From Chamaelirium japonicum (taxonomy: Eukaryota; Streptophyta; Magnoliopsida; Liliales; Melanthiaceae), in contig CANTAL010000128.1 of assembly GCA_947650365.1 (NCBI GenBank), positions 298,001 to 362,000 on the forward strand: a DNA stretch of 64,000 nucleotides, written 5' to 3'. Below, one piece after another: positions 25,181 through 36,775 of the stretch. The translations under genes were made by a program, and so were the position numbers. Each line of letters opens with the position of its first letter. Position 1 is the stretch's first letter. The notes under the pieces are model-generated. The model made no database searches and was not told the origin of the DNA. It worked only from the letters and a program-made list of their open reading frames with translations.

Positions 25181-27564
25181 ATACAATCAAGCACTCCTTC
25201 CTAAAACACTTTCTAAGAGCCTCGTAATATACTCTCTATTTTTGGGATTGCTACTAAACTCCCTCTATTTAGAAAGCCAAAACTGCACTATATTTTTTTA
25301 AACCCCTACCCGATAATCTTTAGTAAATTAAATATAATTGAACAGACCTCCCAAAAACACCCTCTAAGAGCCTTGCAATTACTTCCTAAAAACACCCTAA
25401 AATTATAAGTAAATCATATATAAATGAAGCACTCCTCCCTAAAATACCCTCTTAAAGTCTCGTAATATGCTCTGTATTTTTGGGATTGGTACTAGACTCG
25501 CTATATTTAGAGAGCCAAAACTGCTCTATATTGTTTTTGAACCCCCACCGGATAACCATAAGTGAATTATATACAATCGAGTACCCCTCCCTAAAACACC
25601 CTCTAAGAGCATCGCAATATGCTTTATATTTTTGGGATTGCGACTAGACTCCCTATATTTATAGAGCCAAAACTACTCCTTATTTTCTTTGAACCCCCAC
25701 CTAAAAACCTTAAGGAAATTATATAAAATCGAGCACTCCTCGCTAAAACACTCTCTAAGAGCATCGTAATAAGATCTATATTTTTTAGGATTGCTACTAG
25801 ACTCTCTATATTTAGGGAGCCAAAACCGCTCTATATTTTGTTTGAACCCCCACCAGAGAATCTTAAGTAAACTTTACATAATCGAGCATTCCTCCCAAAA
25901 ACACCCTCTAAGAGCCTCTCTATTGCCTCCTAAAAATACCCTAAAATCATAATTAAATTAAATATAAATCAAGCACTCCTCCCTAAAACACCCTTTAAGA
26001 GCCTCGTAATATGCCTCTCTATTTTTAGGATTGCACCTATACTCCCTATATTTAGGGAGCCAAAACTGCTCCATATTTTTTTTGAACCCCACCCTACAAT
26101 CTTAAGTAAATTATATACAATCGAGCACTCCTCCCTAAAACACCCTCTAAGAGCCTAATATGCCATCTATTTTTGGGATTGCTACTAGACTCCCTATAGT
26201 TAGGGAGCCAAAACTGGTCCATATTTTTTTTAAAACCCCACCCGATAACCTTAAATAAATTATATATAATAGAGCATTCCTCCTAAAAACACCCTCTAAT
26301 AGCCTCGCAATATGCTATCTTTTTTTGGGATTGCTACTAGACTCCCTATATTTAGATAGCCAAAATCGCTCTATATTTTTTTTGAACCTCCACCTGACAA
26401 CCTTAAGTAAATTATATAAAATTGAGCACTTCTTCCTAAAACACCCTCTAAGAGCATCGTAATATCCTCTCTATTTTTGGGATTGCTACTAGTCTCTATA
26501 TATTTAGGGAGCCAAAATCGCCCTATATTTTTTTTAACCCCCACCCGATATCCTTAAGTGAATTATATACAATTGAGTACTCCTCCCTAAAACACCCTCT
26601 ATGAGACTCGCAATATGTTCTCTATTTTTGGGATTGCTACTAGATTCCCTATATTTCGGGAGCCAAAACCGTTTTATATTTTATTTGAACCCCCACCCGA
26701 CAACCCTAATTAAATTATATATAATCGAGCATTCCTCCCAAAAGCACCCTCTAAGAGCCTCATATTTCCTCCCAAAAACACACTAAAATCAAAAGTAAAT
26801 TATATATACATCAAGCACTCCTCCCAAAAACACCATCTAAGAGACTCACAATATGTCTTTCTCTTTTTGGGATTGCTACTAGACACCTATAATTAGGGAG
26901 CCAAAGCCGCTCCATATTTTTTTTAAATGCCCATCCAAAAACCTTTAGTAAATTATATATAATAGAGCACACCTTCCTAAAACACCCTCTAAGAGCCTGG
27001 TAATGTACTCTCTAGTTTTGGATTTTCTACTAGACTCCCTATATTTTGTGAGCCAAAACTGCTCCATATTTTTTTTGAACCCCCACCCGACAACCTTTAG
27101 TAATTTATATACAATCGTGCATTCATCCCAAAAACACCCTCCAAGAGCATCGCTATTGCCTCCCAAAAATATCCTAAAATCATAAGTAAATTTTATATAA
27201 ATCAAGCACTCCTTCCTAAAATACCCTATAAGAGCCTCGCAATATGCCTTTCTATTTTTGGGATTTCAACTAGACTCCCTATATTTAGGTAGCCAAAATA
27301 GTTCCATATTTTTTTTGAAAGCCCACCCGATAACCTTAAGTAAATTAAATACAATAGAGCACTTCTGACTAAAACATCATCTAAAAGCCTCTCAATATGC
27401 TCTTTATTTTTGGGGTTGCTACTAGACTCCCTATATTTAGGGAACCAAAACCATTCTATATTTATTTTGAACCCATAACCTTCAACCTTAAGTAAATTAT
27501 ACACAATTGAGCATTCCTCATAAAACCACCCTCTAAAAGCCTCGCCATTGCCTCTCAAAAACAC

Positions 27565-28217
27565 ATGTATATAATTTACATAAGGTGGTCGGGTGGGCGT
27601 TCAAAAAAATATGGAGCGATTTTGGCTCCTTAAATATAGGGAATTTAGTAGCAATCCCAAAAATAGAAAGGTATATTGCGAGTCTCTTAGAGGGTGTTTT
27701 AGAGAGGAGTGTTTGATTTATATATAATTTAGTTTTGATCTTAGTGTATTTTTGGGAGGCAATGGTGAGGCTCTTAGAGGGTGTTTTGGGGAGGAATGCT
27801 CGATTGTATATAATTTACTTAAGTTTATCAGGTGGGGATTCAAAAAAAATATAGAGCGATTTTGGCTTCCTAAATATCGGAAGTTTAGTAGCAATCCCAT
27901 AAATAGAGAGCATATTGCAAGACTCTTAGAGGGTGTTTTTGGGAGGAGTGCTCGTTTGTATATAATTCACTTAAGGTTGTCGTGTGGTGGTTCAAAAAAA
28001 TATGGGATGGTTTTGGCTCTCGAAATATAGGAAGTCTACTAGCAATCCCAAAAATAGCGAGCATATTGCGAGGCTCTTAGAGTTTGTTTTAGGGAGGAGT
28101 ACTCGATTGTATATAATTCACTTAAGGTTGTCGGGTAGGGGTGCAAAAAAAAAAATGGAGTAGTTTTGGCTCCCTAAATATAGGGAGTCTAATAGCAATT
28201 TCAAAAATAGAGAGCAT
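27565..28217 (-). repeat. Inverted satellite segment (about 650 bp)
   Basis: Orientation switches here. The dyad core appears as TTTTGGCTCC...AAATATAGGGA, followed by AGTAGCAATCCCAAAAATAG. A-runs replace T-runs, and CTCTTAGAGGGTGTTTT replaces its complement. The left junction is CCTCTCAAAAACAC against ATGTATATAATTTAC. The right junction is AGAGAGCAT against ATTGCTACTAGACTCC. The segment holds about four monomers: three S-like and one with the L-type second half. The related 51.4-53.2 kb region has no inversion, so it post-dates that duplication. Confidence 0.93.
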
Positions 28218-28253
28218 ATTGCTACTAGACTCCCTATATTTAGGGAGCCAAAA
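28164..28253. repeat. Near-perfect 36-bp inverted repeat at the orientation switch
   Basis: Arms 28164-28199 and 28218-28253 are reverse complements with a single mismatch over 36 bp. They flank an 18-bp spacer. The arms are the ordinary TTTTGGCTCC-to-AGCAAT part of the monomer, met in both orientations. Weaker complementarity continues outward, as expected where two monomers meet in opposite directions. Confidence 0.92.
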
Positions 28254-28790
28254 TAGCTCCATATTTTTTTTGAAACCCCATTCGATAACCTTAAGTAAAT
28301 TATATACAGTCGTACATTCCTCATAAAAACAACCTCAAATAGCCTCGCAATATGCTCTATATTTTTGGGATTACTACTAGACTCCCTATATTTAGGGAGC
28401 CAAAACCACTCCAAAATTTTTTTCAACCCCCACCCGACAACTTTAAGTAAATTATATACAATCGAGCATTCCTCCTAAAAACACCCTTTAAGAGCCTCGC
28501 AACATGCCTCTCCATTATTTGGATTGCTACCAGACTCCTTATATTTAGAGAACCAAAACCGCTCCATATTTTTTTTGAATACCCACCCGACAACCATCAG
28601 TAAATTATATACAATCGATTACTCCTCCCTAAAATACCCTCTAAGAGCCTCATAATATACTCACTATTTTTAGGATTGCTACTAAACTCCCTATATTTAG
28701 GGAGCCAAAACTGCTCCATATTTTTTATAAACACCTATCCGTCAACCATAAGTAAATTATATACAATCAAGTATTCCTCCCAAAAATACC

Positions 28791-28914
28791 CTATAAGAGC
28801 CTCACCATTGCCTACTTATTTTTGGGATCGCTACCAGGCTCCCAATATTTGGGGAGCCAAAATCGCTTCCAATTTCTCAAGGCTTCCACCCCGATAATCA
28901 TAACTAAATTATAT
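28791..28914 (+). repeat. C-type chimeric monomer, copy 6
   Basis: C-type signature with CATTGCCTACTTATTTTTGG, GATCGCTACCAGGCTCCC, TTTGGGGAGCC, CCAATTTCTCAAGGCTTCC and GATAATCATAACTAAATT. The upstream string reads CTATAAGAGCC and not TATGAGCC. Confidence 0.88.
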
Positions 28915-31460
28915 CCAATCGAGCACTCCTCCCTAAAACACCCTCGAAGAGCCTCTTCATATGCTATCTATTTTTTTGATTGCTACTAGACTCCCTATAT
29001 TTAGGGAGCCAAAACCGTTCAATATTTTTTTTGAACCCCCACCCGACAACTTTAAGTAAATTATATACAATCGAGCATTCCTCCTAGAAACACCCTCTTA
29101 AAGCCATGCCATTTCCTCCCAAAAACACCCAAAAATAATAAGTAAATTATATATAAATCAAGCACTCCTCCCTAAAATACCCTCTAAGAGCCTCGCAATA
29201 TGCCTCTCTATTTTTTGGATTGCTACTAGACTCCCTATATTTAGGGAGTCAAAATTACTCTATATTTTTTTTGAACACCCACCTAATAATCTTAAGTAAA
29301 TTATAAACAATCGAGCATTCCTCCCAAAAACACCATCTAATAGCCTCACAATATGCTCTCTATTTTTGGGATTGCTACTAGACTCCCTATATTTAGGGTG
29401 CCAAAATCGCTTCATATTTTTTTTAAACTACCACCCGATAACCTTAAGTAAATTATATACAATTAATCATTCCTCCTAAAAACACCCTCTAAAAGCTTCG
29501 TCATTGCCTCCCAAAAACAACCTAATATCATAAGTTAATTATATATAAATCAAGCACTCCTCCCTAAAACACCTTATAAGATACTCGTATTATGCCTTTC
29601 TATTTTTGGGATTGCAACTAGACTCCCTATATTTAGGTAGCCAAAACCGCACCATATTTTTTTTGAATGCCCACCTGACAACCTTAAGTAAATTATATAC
29701 AATCAAGCACTCCTCCATAAAAAACCCTCAAAAATTCTCATACTATGCTCTCTATTTTTGAGATTACTAATAGACTCCCTATATTTAGGGAGCCAAAACC
29801 ACTTCATATTTTTCTTAAACCTCCACCCATCAACCATAAGTAAATTATATATAATCGAGCATTCGTCTCAAAAATACCCTCTAAGAGCCTCGTCATTGCC
29901 TCCCAAAAACATCTAAAATCATAATTAAATTATATATAAATAAAGCACACATCCTTAAAATACCCTATAATAACCTCAGAATATGCCTCTCTATTTTTTG
30001 GATTTCTACTAGACTCCCTATAATTAATGAGCCAAAATCGCTCCATATTTTTTTTGTACCCCCACCTAATAACCTTAAATAAATTATACATAATTGAGCA
30101 TTTCTTCCTAAAATACCCTCTAAGAGCCTTGTAATATACTCTCTATTTTTGGGATTGCTACTAGACTCCCTATATTTAGGGAGCCAAAACTATTCCATAT
30201 TTTGTTTGAACCCTCACCCCAAAACTTTAAGTAAATTATACATAATTAAGAATTCCTCCAAAAAACACCCTATAAGAGCCTCGCTATTGCCTCCCAAAAA
30301 CACCCTCTACGAGTCTCACAACATGCCTCTTTATTTTTGGGATTGCTACTAGACTTCCTATATTTAGGGAGCCAAAACTGCTCTATATTTTTTTAAAACC
30401 CCCACCAGATAACCATAAGTATATTATATACAATCAATAACTCCTTTCTAAAACACCCTCTAAGAGCCTCCTAATATGCTTTCTATTTTTTGGATTGCTA
30501 CTAGGCTCCTTATATTTAGATAGCCAAAACCGCTCCATAATTTTTTTAAATCCCCACCCGACTACCTTAAGTAAATTATATACAATCGAGCATTCCTCCC
30601 AAAAACACCATCTAATAGCCTCGTAATATGTTCTTTATTTTAAAGATTGCTACTAGACTACCTTTATTTAAGCAGGCAAAACCACTCCATATTTGTTTTG
30701 AACCCCCACCCGATAACCTTAAGTAAATTATATACAGTCGAGCAATCCTTTCTAAAATACCCTCTAATAGCCTCATAATATGCTCTCTATTTTTGGGATT
30801 GCAACTAGACACCCTATATTTAGGGAGCCAAAACCGCTCCATATTTTTTTTTAACCCCCACCAAACAACCTTATGTGAATTATATACAATCAAGCACTCC
30901 TCTCTAAAATACCCTCTAAGAGACTTGTAATATGCTCTCTATTTTTGGGATTGCTACTAAACTCCCTATATTTATGGAGCCAAAATCATTCCATATTTTT
31001 TTTGAACCCACACTCATCTACCTTAATTAAATTATATACAATCGAGCATTCCTCCCAAAAACATCCTCTAAGAGTCTCGCCATCGCCTCCCAAAAATACC
31101 CTAAAATTATAAATAAATTATTTATAAATCAAGCACTCCACTCTAAAATACTCTCTAAGAGCCTCGCAATATGCCTTTGTATTTTTGGGATTGCTCCTAG
31201 ACTCCTAATATTTAGGCAGCCAAAATCGCTCAATATTTTTTTTGAACACCCTCCCGACATCCTTAAGTAAATTATATATAATCGAGAACTCCTCTCTAAA
31301 ACACCCTCTAAGAGCCTCATAATATGCACTCTATTTCTGGGATTCCTACTGGAATTCCTATATTTAAGGAGCTAAAACTGCTCTATATTTTTTTTGAACA
31401 TCTACCCGTCAAACTGAAGTAAATAATATACAATCAAGCATTCCTCTCAAAAACACCTTA

Positions 31461-31580
31461 TATGAGCCTCGTCATTGCCTCCTTATTTTTGGGATCGCTA
31501 CTAGACTCCCTATATTAGGGAAGCGAAATTCACTCCCAATGTCTCAAGGCTCCCACCCCGATAATCATAACTAAATTATA
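31461..31580 (+). repeat. C-type chimeric monomer, copy 7
   Basis: C-type signature with TATGAGCCTC, CATTGCCTCCTTATTTTTGG, GATCGCTAC, CTCCCAATGTCTCAAGGCTC and ATAATCATAACTAAATT. It is the counterpart of copy 2: both read TATTAGGGAAGC in the dyad core. Confidence 0.9.
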
Positions 31581-33894
31581 TACAATCAAGCACTCTTCCC
31601 TAAAACACTTTCTAAGAGCCTTGTAATAAGATATCTATTTTTAGGATTGCTACTTGACTCCCTATATTTAGGGAGCGAAAACCACTCAATATTTTTTTTG
31701 AACCCCCACCCGATAACCTTTAGTAAATTATATATAATCGAGCATTCCTTCCAAAAACACTCTCTAAGAGCCTCGTCATTGCCTCCTAAAAACAACCTAA
31801 AATATAAGTAAATTATATATAAATCAAGCACTCCCCCCCTAAAATACCCTTTAAGAGCCTCGCAATATGCCTTTTTATTTTTTAGATTGCTACTAGACTC
31901 CCTATATTGAAAGAGCCAAAACCGCTACATATTTTTTTTGAACCCCTACCCGACAGTCTTAAGTAAATTATATACAATCGAGCACTCCTCCCTAAAACAC
32001 TCTCTAAGAGCCTCACAATATACTCTCTAATTTTTGGGATTGCTACTAGACTCCCTATATTTAGGGAGCTAAAACTGCACCATATTTTGTTTGAATCCAC
32101 ACCCGACAACTTTAAGTAAATTATATACAATCGAGCATTCCTTACAAAAACAACCTCTAAGAGCTTCACCATTGCCACCCATAAACTCACTAAAATCATA
32201 AGCAAATGATATATAAATCAAGCACTCCTTCCTAAAACACCCTTTAAGAGCCTCATAATATGCCTCTCTATTTTTGGGATTGCTACCAAACTCCCTATAT
32301 TTAGGGAGCCAAAACCGCTCTATAGTTTTTTTGAACCCCCACCCAACAACCTTAAGTAAATTATATATAATCGAGCACTCCTCCCTAAAATACCCTCATA
32401 GTGCCTAATATATTGTCTATTTTTAGGATTGCTACTAGACACCTTATATTTAGGGAGCCAAAACCGTACCATATTTTTTTTGAACCCGACCAAACAACCT
32501 TAAGTAAATTATATACAATCGAGCATTCCTACGAAAAATACCCTTTAATAGCTTCGTAATATGCTCTCTATTTTTGGGATTGTTACTAGACTCCCTATAT
32601 TTAGGGAGCCAAAACTACTCAATATTTTTTTTGAACTCCCAGCTGATAACCTTATATAAATTATCTACAATCGAGCACTCTTCCCTAAAGTACCCTCTAA
32701 GAATCTCGTAATATGTTCTTTATTTTTTTGGGATTGCTACTTGACTCCCTATATTTTGGGAGCCAAAATCGCCCCATATTTTTTTTGTACCCCCACTTAA
32801 CAACCTTAAGTGAATTATATACAACTGAGTACTCCTTCCTAAAACACCCTCTAATAGACTCGTAATATACTCTTTTTTTTTGGGATTGCTACTAGACTCC
32901 CTATATTTAGGGAGCCAAAATCGCTCTATTTTTTTTTTTTTGAATCCCCACCTGATAACCTTAAGTAAATTATATACCATCGAGTATTCCTCCTAAAAAT
33001 ACCCTCTAAGAGCCTCGCCATTGCCTCCGAAAAATACCCTAAAATTATAAGTAAATTATATATAAATCAAGCACTCCTCCCTAAAACACCCTCTAAGAGA
33101 CTCGCAATATACCTTTCTATTTTTGGGATTGCTAAGAGACTCCCTATATTTAGGGAGCCAAAACTGTGCTATATTTTTTTTGAACGCCCACCTGATAACC
33201 TTAAGTAAATTATTTATAATCGAGTACTCCTTCCTAAAACACACTCTAAGAGCCTGGTAATATACTCTCTATTTTTGAGATTGATACTAGACTCCCTATA
33301 TTTAGTGAGCCAAAACTGCTCCTTATTTTTTTAAATCCCTACCCGATAACCTTAAGTAAATTATATATAATCGAGCATTCATCCCAAATACACCCTCTAA
33401 GACCCTCACCAGTGCCTTCTAAAAACATCATAAAATTATAAGTAAATTATATATAAATCACGTACTCTTTCCTAAAATACTCTATAAGAGCCTCGCAATA
33501 GGTCTTTCTATTTTTGGGATTGCAACTGAACTACCTATATTTAGATAGCCAAAACTGCTCCATATTTTTTTTGAATACCTACCCGACAACTTTAAATAAA
33601 TTATATAAAATTGAGTACTCCTCCCTAAAATACCCTCTAAAAGTCTCATAATATGCTATCTATTTTTAGAATTGTTACTGGACTCCCTATATTTAGGGAG
33701 CCAAAACCGCTCTATATTTTTTTTGAACCCCTACCTGTCAACCTTACATAAATTATATACAATCGAGCATTCTTCCCAAAAACACCCTCTAAGAGCATCG
33801 CCATTATTATCTCCCAAAAAAACCCAAAAATCATAAGTAAATTATATATAAATCAAGCTCTCCTTCTTATAATACCCTATAAGAGCCTTGCAAT

Positions 33895-33905
33895 ATAACT
33901 CACTA
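33895..33905 (+). other. Deletion junction in an L monomer
   Basis: GAGCCTTGCAATATAACTCA runs into CTAAGTAAGTTATATAC. The dyad core, T tract and C-rich block are missing. The homologous monomer near 6.4 kb is complete. Confidence 0.75.
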
Positions 33906-35100
33906 AGTAAGTTATATACAATTGAGCACTCTGCCCTAACACACCCTCTAAGAGGCATGCAATATGTTATCTTTTTTTTGGGATTGCTACTAGACTCCCT
34001 ACATTTAGGGAGCCAAATCTGCTCCACATTTCGTTTGAACCCCCACCCAACAACCTTAAGTAAATTATACACAATCGAACATTCCTCCTAAAAACACCAT
34101 CTAAGAGCCTCGCTATTGCCTCCCAAAAATACCCTAAAATCATAAGTAAATTATATATAAATCAAGCACTCCTCCCTATAACACCCTCTAAGAGCCTCGC
34201 AATATGCCTCTCTATTTTTGGCATTACTACTAGACTATCTATATTTAGGGAGACAAGATCGCTCTATATTTGTTTTGAACCCCCACCCAACAACCATAAA
34301 AAAATTATATACAATCGAGCACTTCTCCCTAAAATACCCTCTAAAAGCCCAACAATATGCACTCTATTTTTGGGATTGCTACTAGACTCCCTATATTTAG
34401 GGAGCCAAAACCACTCCATATTTTTTTTGAACCCCCACCCGACAACCTTAAATAAATTATATACAAATGAGCATTCCTCCCAAAAACATCATTTAATAGC
34501 CTCCCAATATGCTCCCTATTTTTGGTATTTCTATTAGATTTTATATATTTAGGAAGGCAAAACCGATCCATATTTCTTTTGAACCCCCACCTGACAACCT
34601 TAAGTAAATTAAATATAATCAAGCACTCTTCCCTAAAATACCCTCTAAGAGCTTAGCAGTATACTCTATATTTTTGGGATTGTACTAGTCTCCCTTTATT
34701 TAGGGAGCCAAAATTACTCTATATTTTTTTTAAACCCCCATCGGCCAACCTTAAGTGAATTATATACAATCAAGCACTTCTTCCTAAAACACCCTCTAAG
34801 AGTCTCACAATATGCCGTTCTATTTTTGGGATTGCTAATAGAATTCATATATTTAGATAGCCAAAACCGCTCCATATTTTTTTTGAACGCCCACCCGACA
34901 GCCTTAAGTAAATTAATACAATCGAGCACTCATCCCTAAAATACCCTATAAGAGCTTCGTAATATGCTCTCTATTTTTAGGATTTCTACTATACTCCATA
35001 TATTTAGGAAGCTAAAACCGCTCCATAATTTTTTTGAACCCTCACCTGTCAACCTTAAGTAAATTATATACAATCGAGTATTCCTCCGAAAAATACATTA

Positions 35101-35220
35101 TATGAGTCTCACCATTGCCTCCTTATTTTTGGGATCGCTACTAGACTCCCTATATTTGGGGAGCCAAAATCAATCCCAATTTAACAAGACTCGCACTCGA
35201 TAATCATAATAAAATTATAT
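35101..35220 (+). repeat. C-type chimeric monomer, copy 8
   Basis: C-type signature with CATTGCCTCCTTATTTTTGG, GATCGCTACTAGACTCCC, TTTGGGGAGCC, an AATTTAACAAGACTCG variant and GATAATCATAATAAAATT. The TAATAAAATT ending is shared only with copy 3, which pairs the two at an offset of about 27.2 kb. Confidence 0.9.
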
Positions 35221-36300
35221 ACAATCGAGCACTACTCCCTAAAATACTTTCTAAGAACCTCACAATATGCTCCCTATTTTTGGGATTGCCACTATACTCC
35301 CTATAATTAGGGAGCCAAAACCAATCTATCTTTTTTTCAAATCCCCATCGGATAACCTTTAGTAAATTAAATATATTCGATCATTCCTTCCAAAAAACCC
35401 TCTAAGAGCCTCGCCATTGCCTCCCAAAAATACCCTGAAATCATAAGTAAATTATATATAAATCAAGCACTTTCTTCCTAAAACATTCTCTAAGAGCCTC
35501 ACAACATGCCTCTCTATTTTTTGGGATTGCTACTAGACTCCCTATATTTAGGGAGACAAAATTGCTCCATATTTTTTTTGAACCTCCACACGACAATCAT
35601 AAGTAAATTATATATAATCGAGCACTCCTCACTAAAATATCCTTTAAAAGCCTCACAATATGCTTTCTATTTTTGGGATTGCTACTTGACTCCCTATATT
35701 TTGGGAGCCAAAATCGCTCTATAATTTTTTTGAACCCCCACTCGACAACCTTAAGTAAATTATATACAATCGAGCATTCCTCCAAAAAATATCATCTAAT
35801 AACTTCACAATATGCTCTCTATTTATGGGATTGCTACTAGACTCCCTATATTTAGAAAGGCAAAACCGATTCATATTTTTTTTGAACCCTCACCCGATAA
35901 CCTTATTTAAATTATATACAATCGAGCACTCTTCCCTAAAATACCCTCTAATAGCCTAGCAATATGATCTCTATTTTTGGAATTGCTACTAGACTCCCAA
36001 TATTTAGGGAGCCAAAACCAGTCCATATTTTTTTTGAACCCCAATCGGCCAACCTTAAGTTAATTATATACAATCGAGCACTCCTCCCTAAAACACCTCC
36101 TAAGAGCCACGTAATATGCTCTCTATTTTTAGGATTGCTACAAGAATCTCTATATTTATGGAGCCAAAACCGCTCTATATTTTGTTTTGAATCCCAACCC
36201 GATAACCTTAATTAAATTATATACAATCGAGTATTCCTCCTAAAAACACCCTTTAAGAGCCTCACTATTGCCTCCCAAAAATACCCTAAAATCATCAGTA

Positions 36301-36326
36301 AATTATATATTAATTATATATAAATT
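36301..36326 (+). repeat. Local duplication of the AT-rich segment
   Basis: AATTATATATT is followed by AATTATATATAAATT: a short direct duplication inside one L monomer, probably replication slippage. Confidence 0.7.
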
Positions 36327-36655
36327 AAACACTTGTCCCTAAAACATCATCTAAGAGCCTCGTAATATGCCTTTCTATTTTTGGGATTGCTACTAGACTC
36401 CATATATTTAGGTAGCCAAAACCGCTTTATATTTTTTTTGAACGCCCACCAGACACCCTTATATAAATTATCTACAATCAAGCACTCCTCCCTAAAATAC
36501 CCTCTAAGAGCTTTGCAATATGCTCTCTATTTTTGGGATTGCTACTAGACTTATATATTTAAGAAGCCAAAATCGCTCTATAATTTTTTTGAACCCCTAC
36601 CCGTTAACCTTAAGTAAATTATATACAATCGAGTATTCCACCCAAAAATACATTA

Positions 36656-36775
36656 TACGAGCCTCGCTATTGCCTCCTTATTTTTGGGATCGCTACTAGA
36701 TTCCCTATATTTGGGGAGCCAAAATCGCTCCCAATTTCAAAAGGCTCCTACCCTATAATCATAACTAAATTATAT
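36656..36775 (+). repeat. C-type chimeric monomer, copy 9
   Basis: C-type signature with GCCTCCTTATTTTTGGGATC, TTTGGGGAGCC, CCCAATTTCAAAAGGCTCC and ATAATCATAACTAAATT. The following TATATAATATTGAGC closely matches the TATATAATATCGAGC that follows copy 4. Confidence 0.9.

Larger units (their letters stand above)
1..27564 (+). repeat. Satellite array, block I (forward orientation)
   Basis: Continuous head-to-tail satellite. Reading the recurrent GGGATTGCTACTAGA string along the block gives spacings that are nearly all 149-154 bp (S) or 237-240 bp (L). For example, from position 84 they are 151, 198 (a deleted L), 152, 240, 154, 239, 152, 149, 151, 152 and 152. Each monomer carries, in order, a dyad core, a T tract of about 8, a C-rich block (ACCCCCACCCGACAACC), an AT-rich segment, the CTCCCTAAAACACCCTC string and an AATATGCTCTCTATTTTTGG string. 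No gene, RNA or unrelated insertion interrupts it. Open frames in it are by-products of the repeat and are not annotated as genes. Orientation is named relative to the given strand only. Confidence 0.97.
22287..28914 (+). repeat. Superrepeat segment B/A, copy 1
   Basis: Related to 46503-53310. Paired markers are TTCTACTTTAGG (22380 and 46596, offset 24,216), ATTGCTGCTAGACTCC (22965 and about 47300), GATAGCTAGTAGACTC (24551 and 48865, offset 24,314), the TATTTGAGCC C-type monomers (25061 and 49327), a TAGTTAGGGAGCC core (about 26195 and 50464) and CAATTGAGTACTCCT (26570 and 51367, offset 24,797 after a local 541-bp gain in the second copy). The inverted segment at 27565-28217 is absent from the partner. 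Confidence 0.8.

Noticed and set aside
27565..28217. Inverted segment as a foldback transposon or MITE.
   Set aside because: Both arms and the spacer are ordinary satellite monomers. There is no target-site duplication and no foreign sequence.
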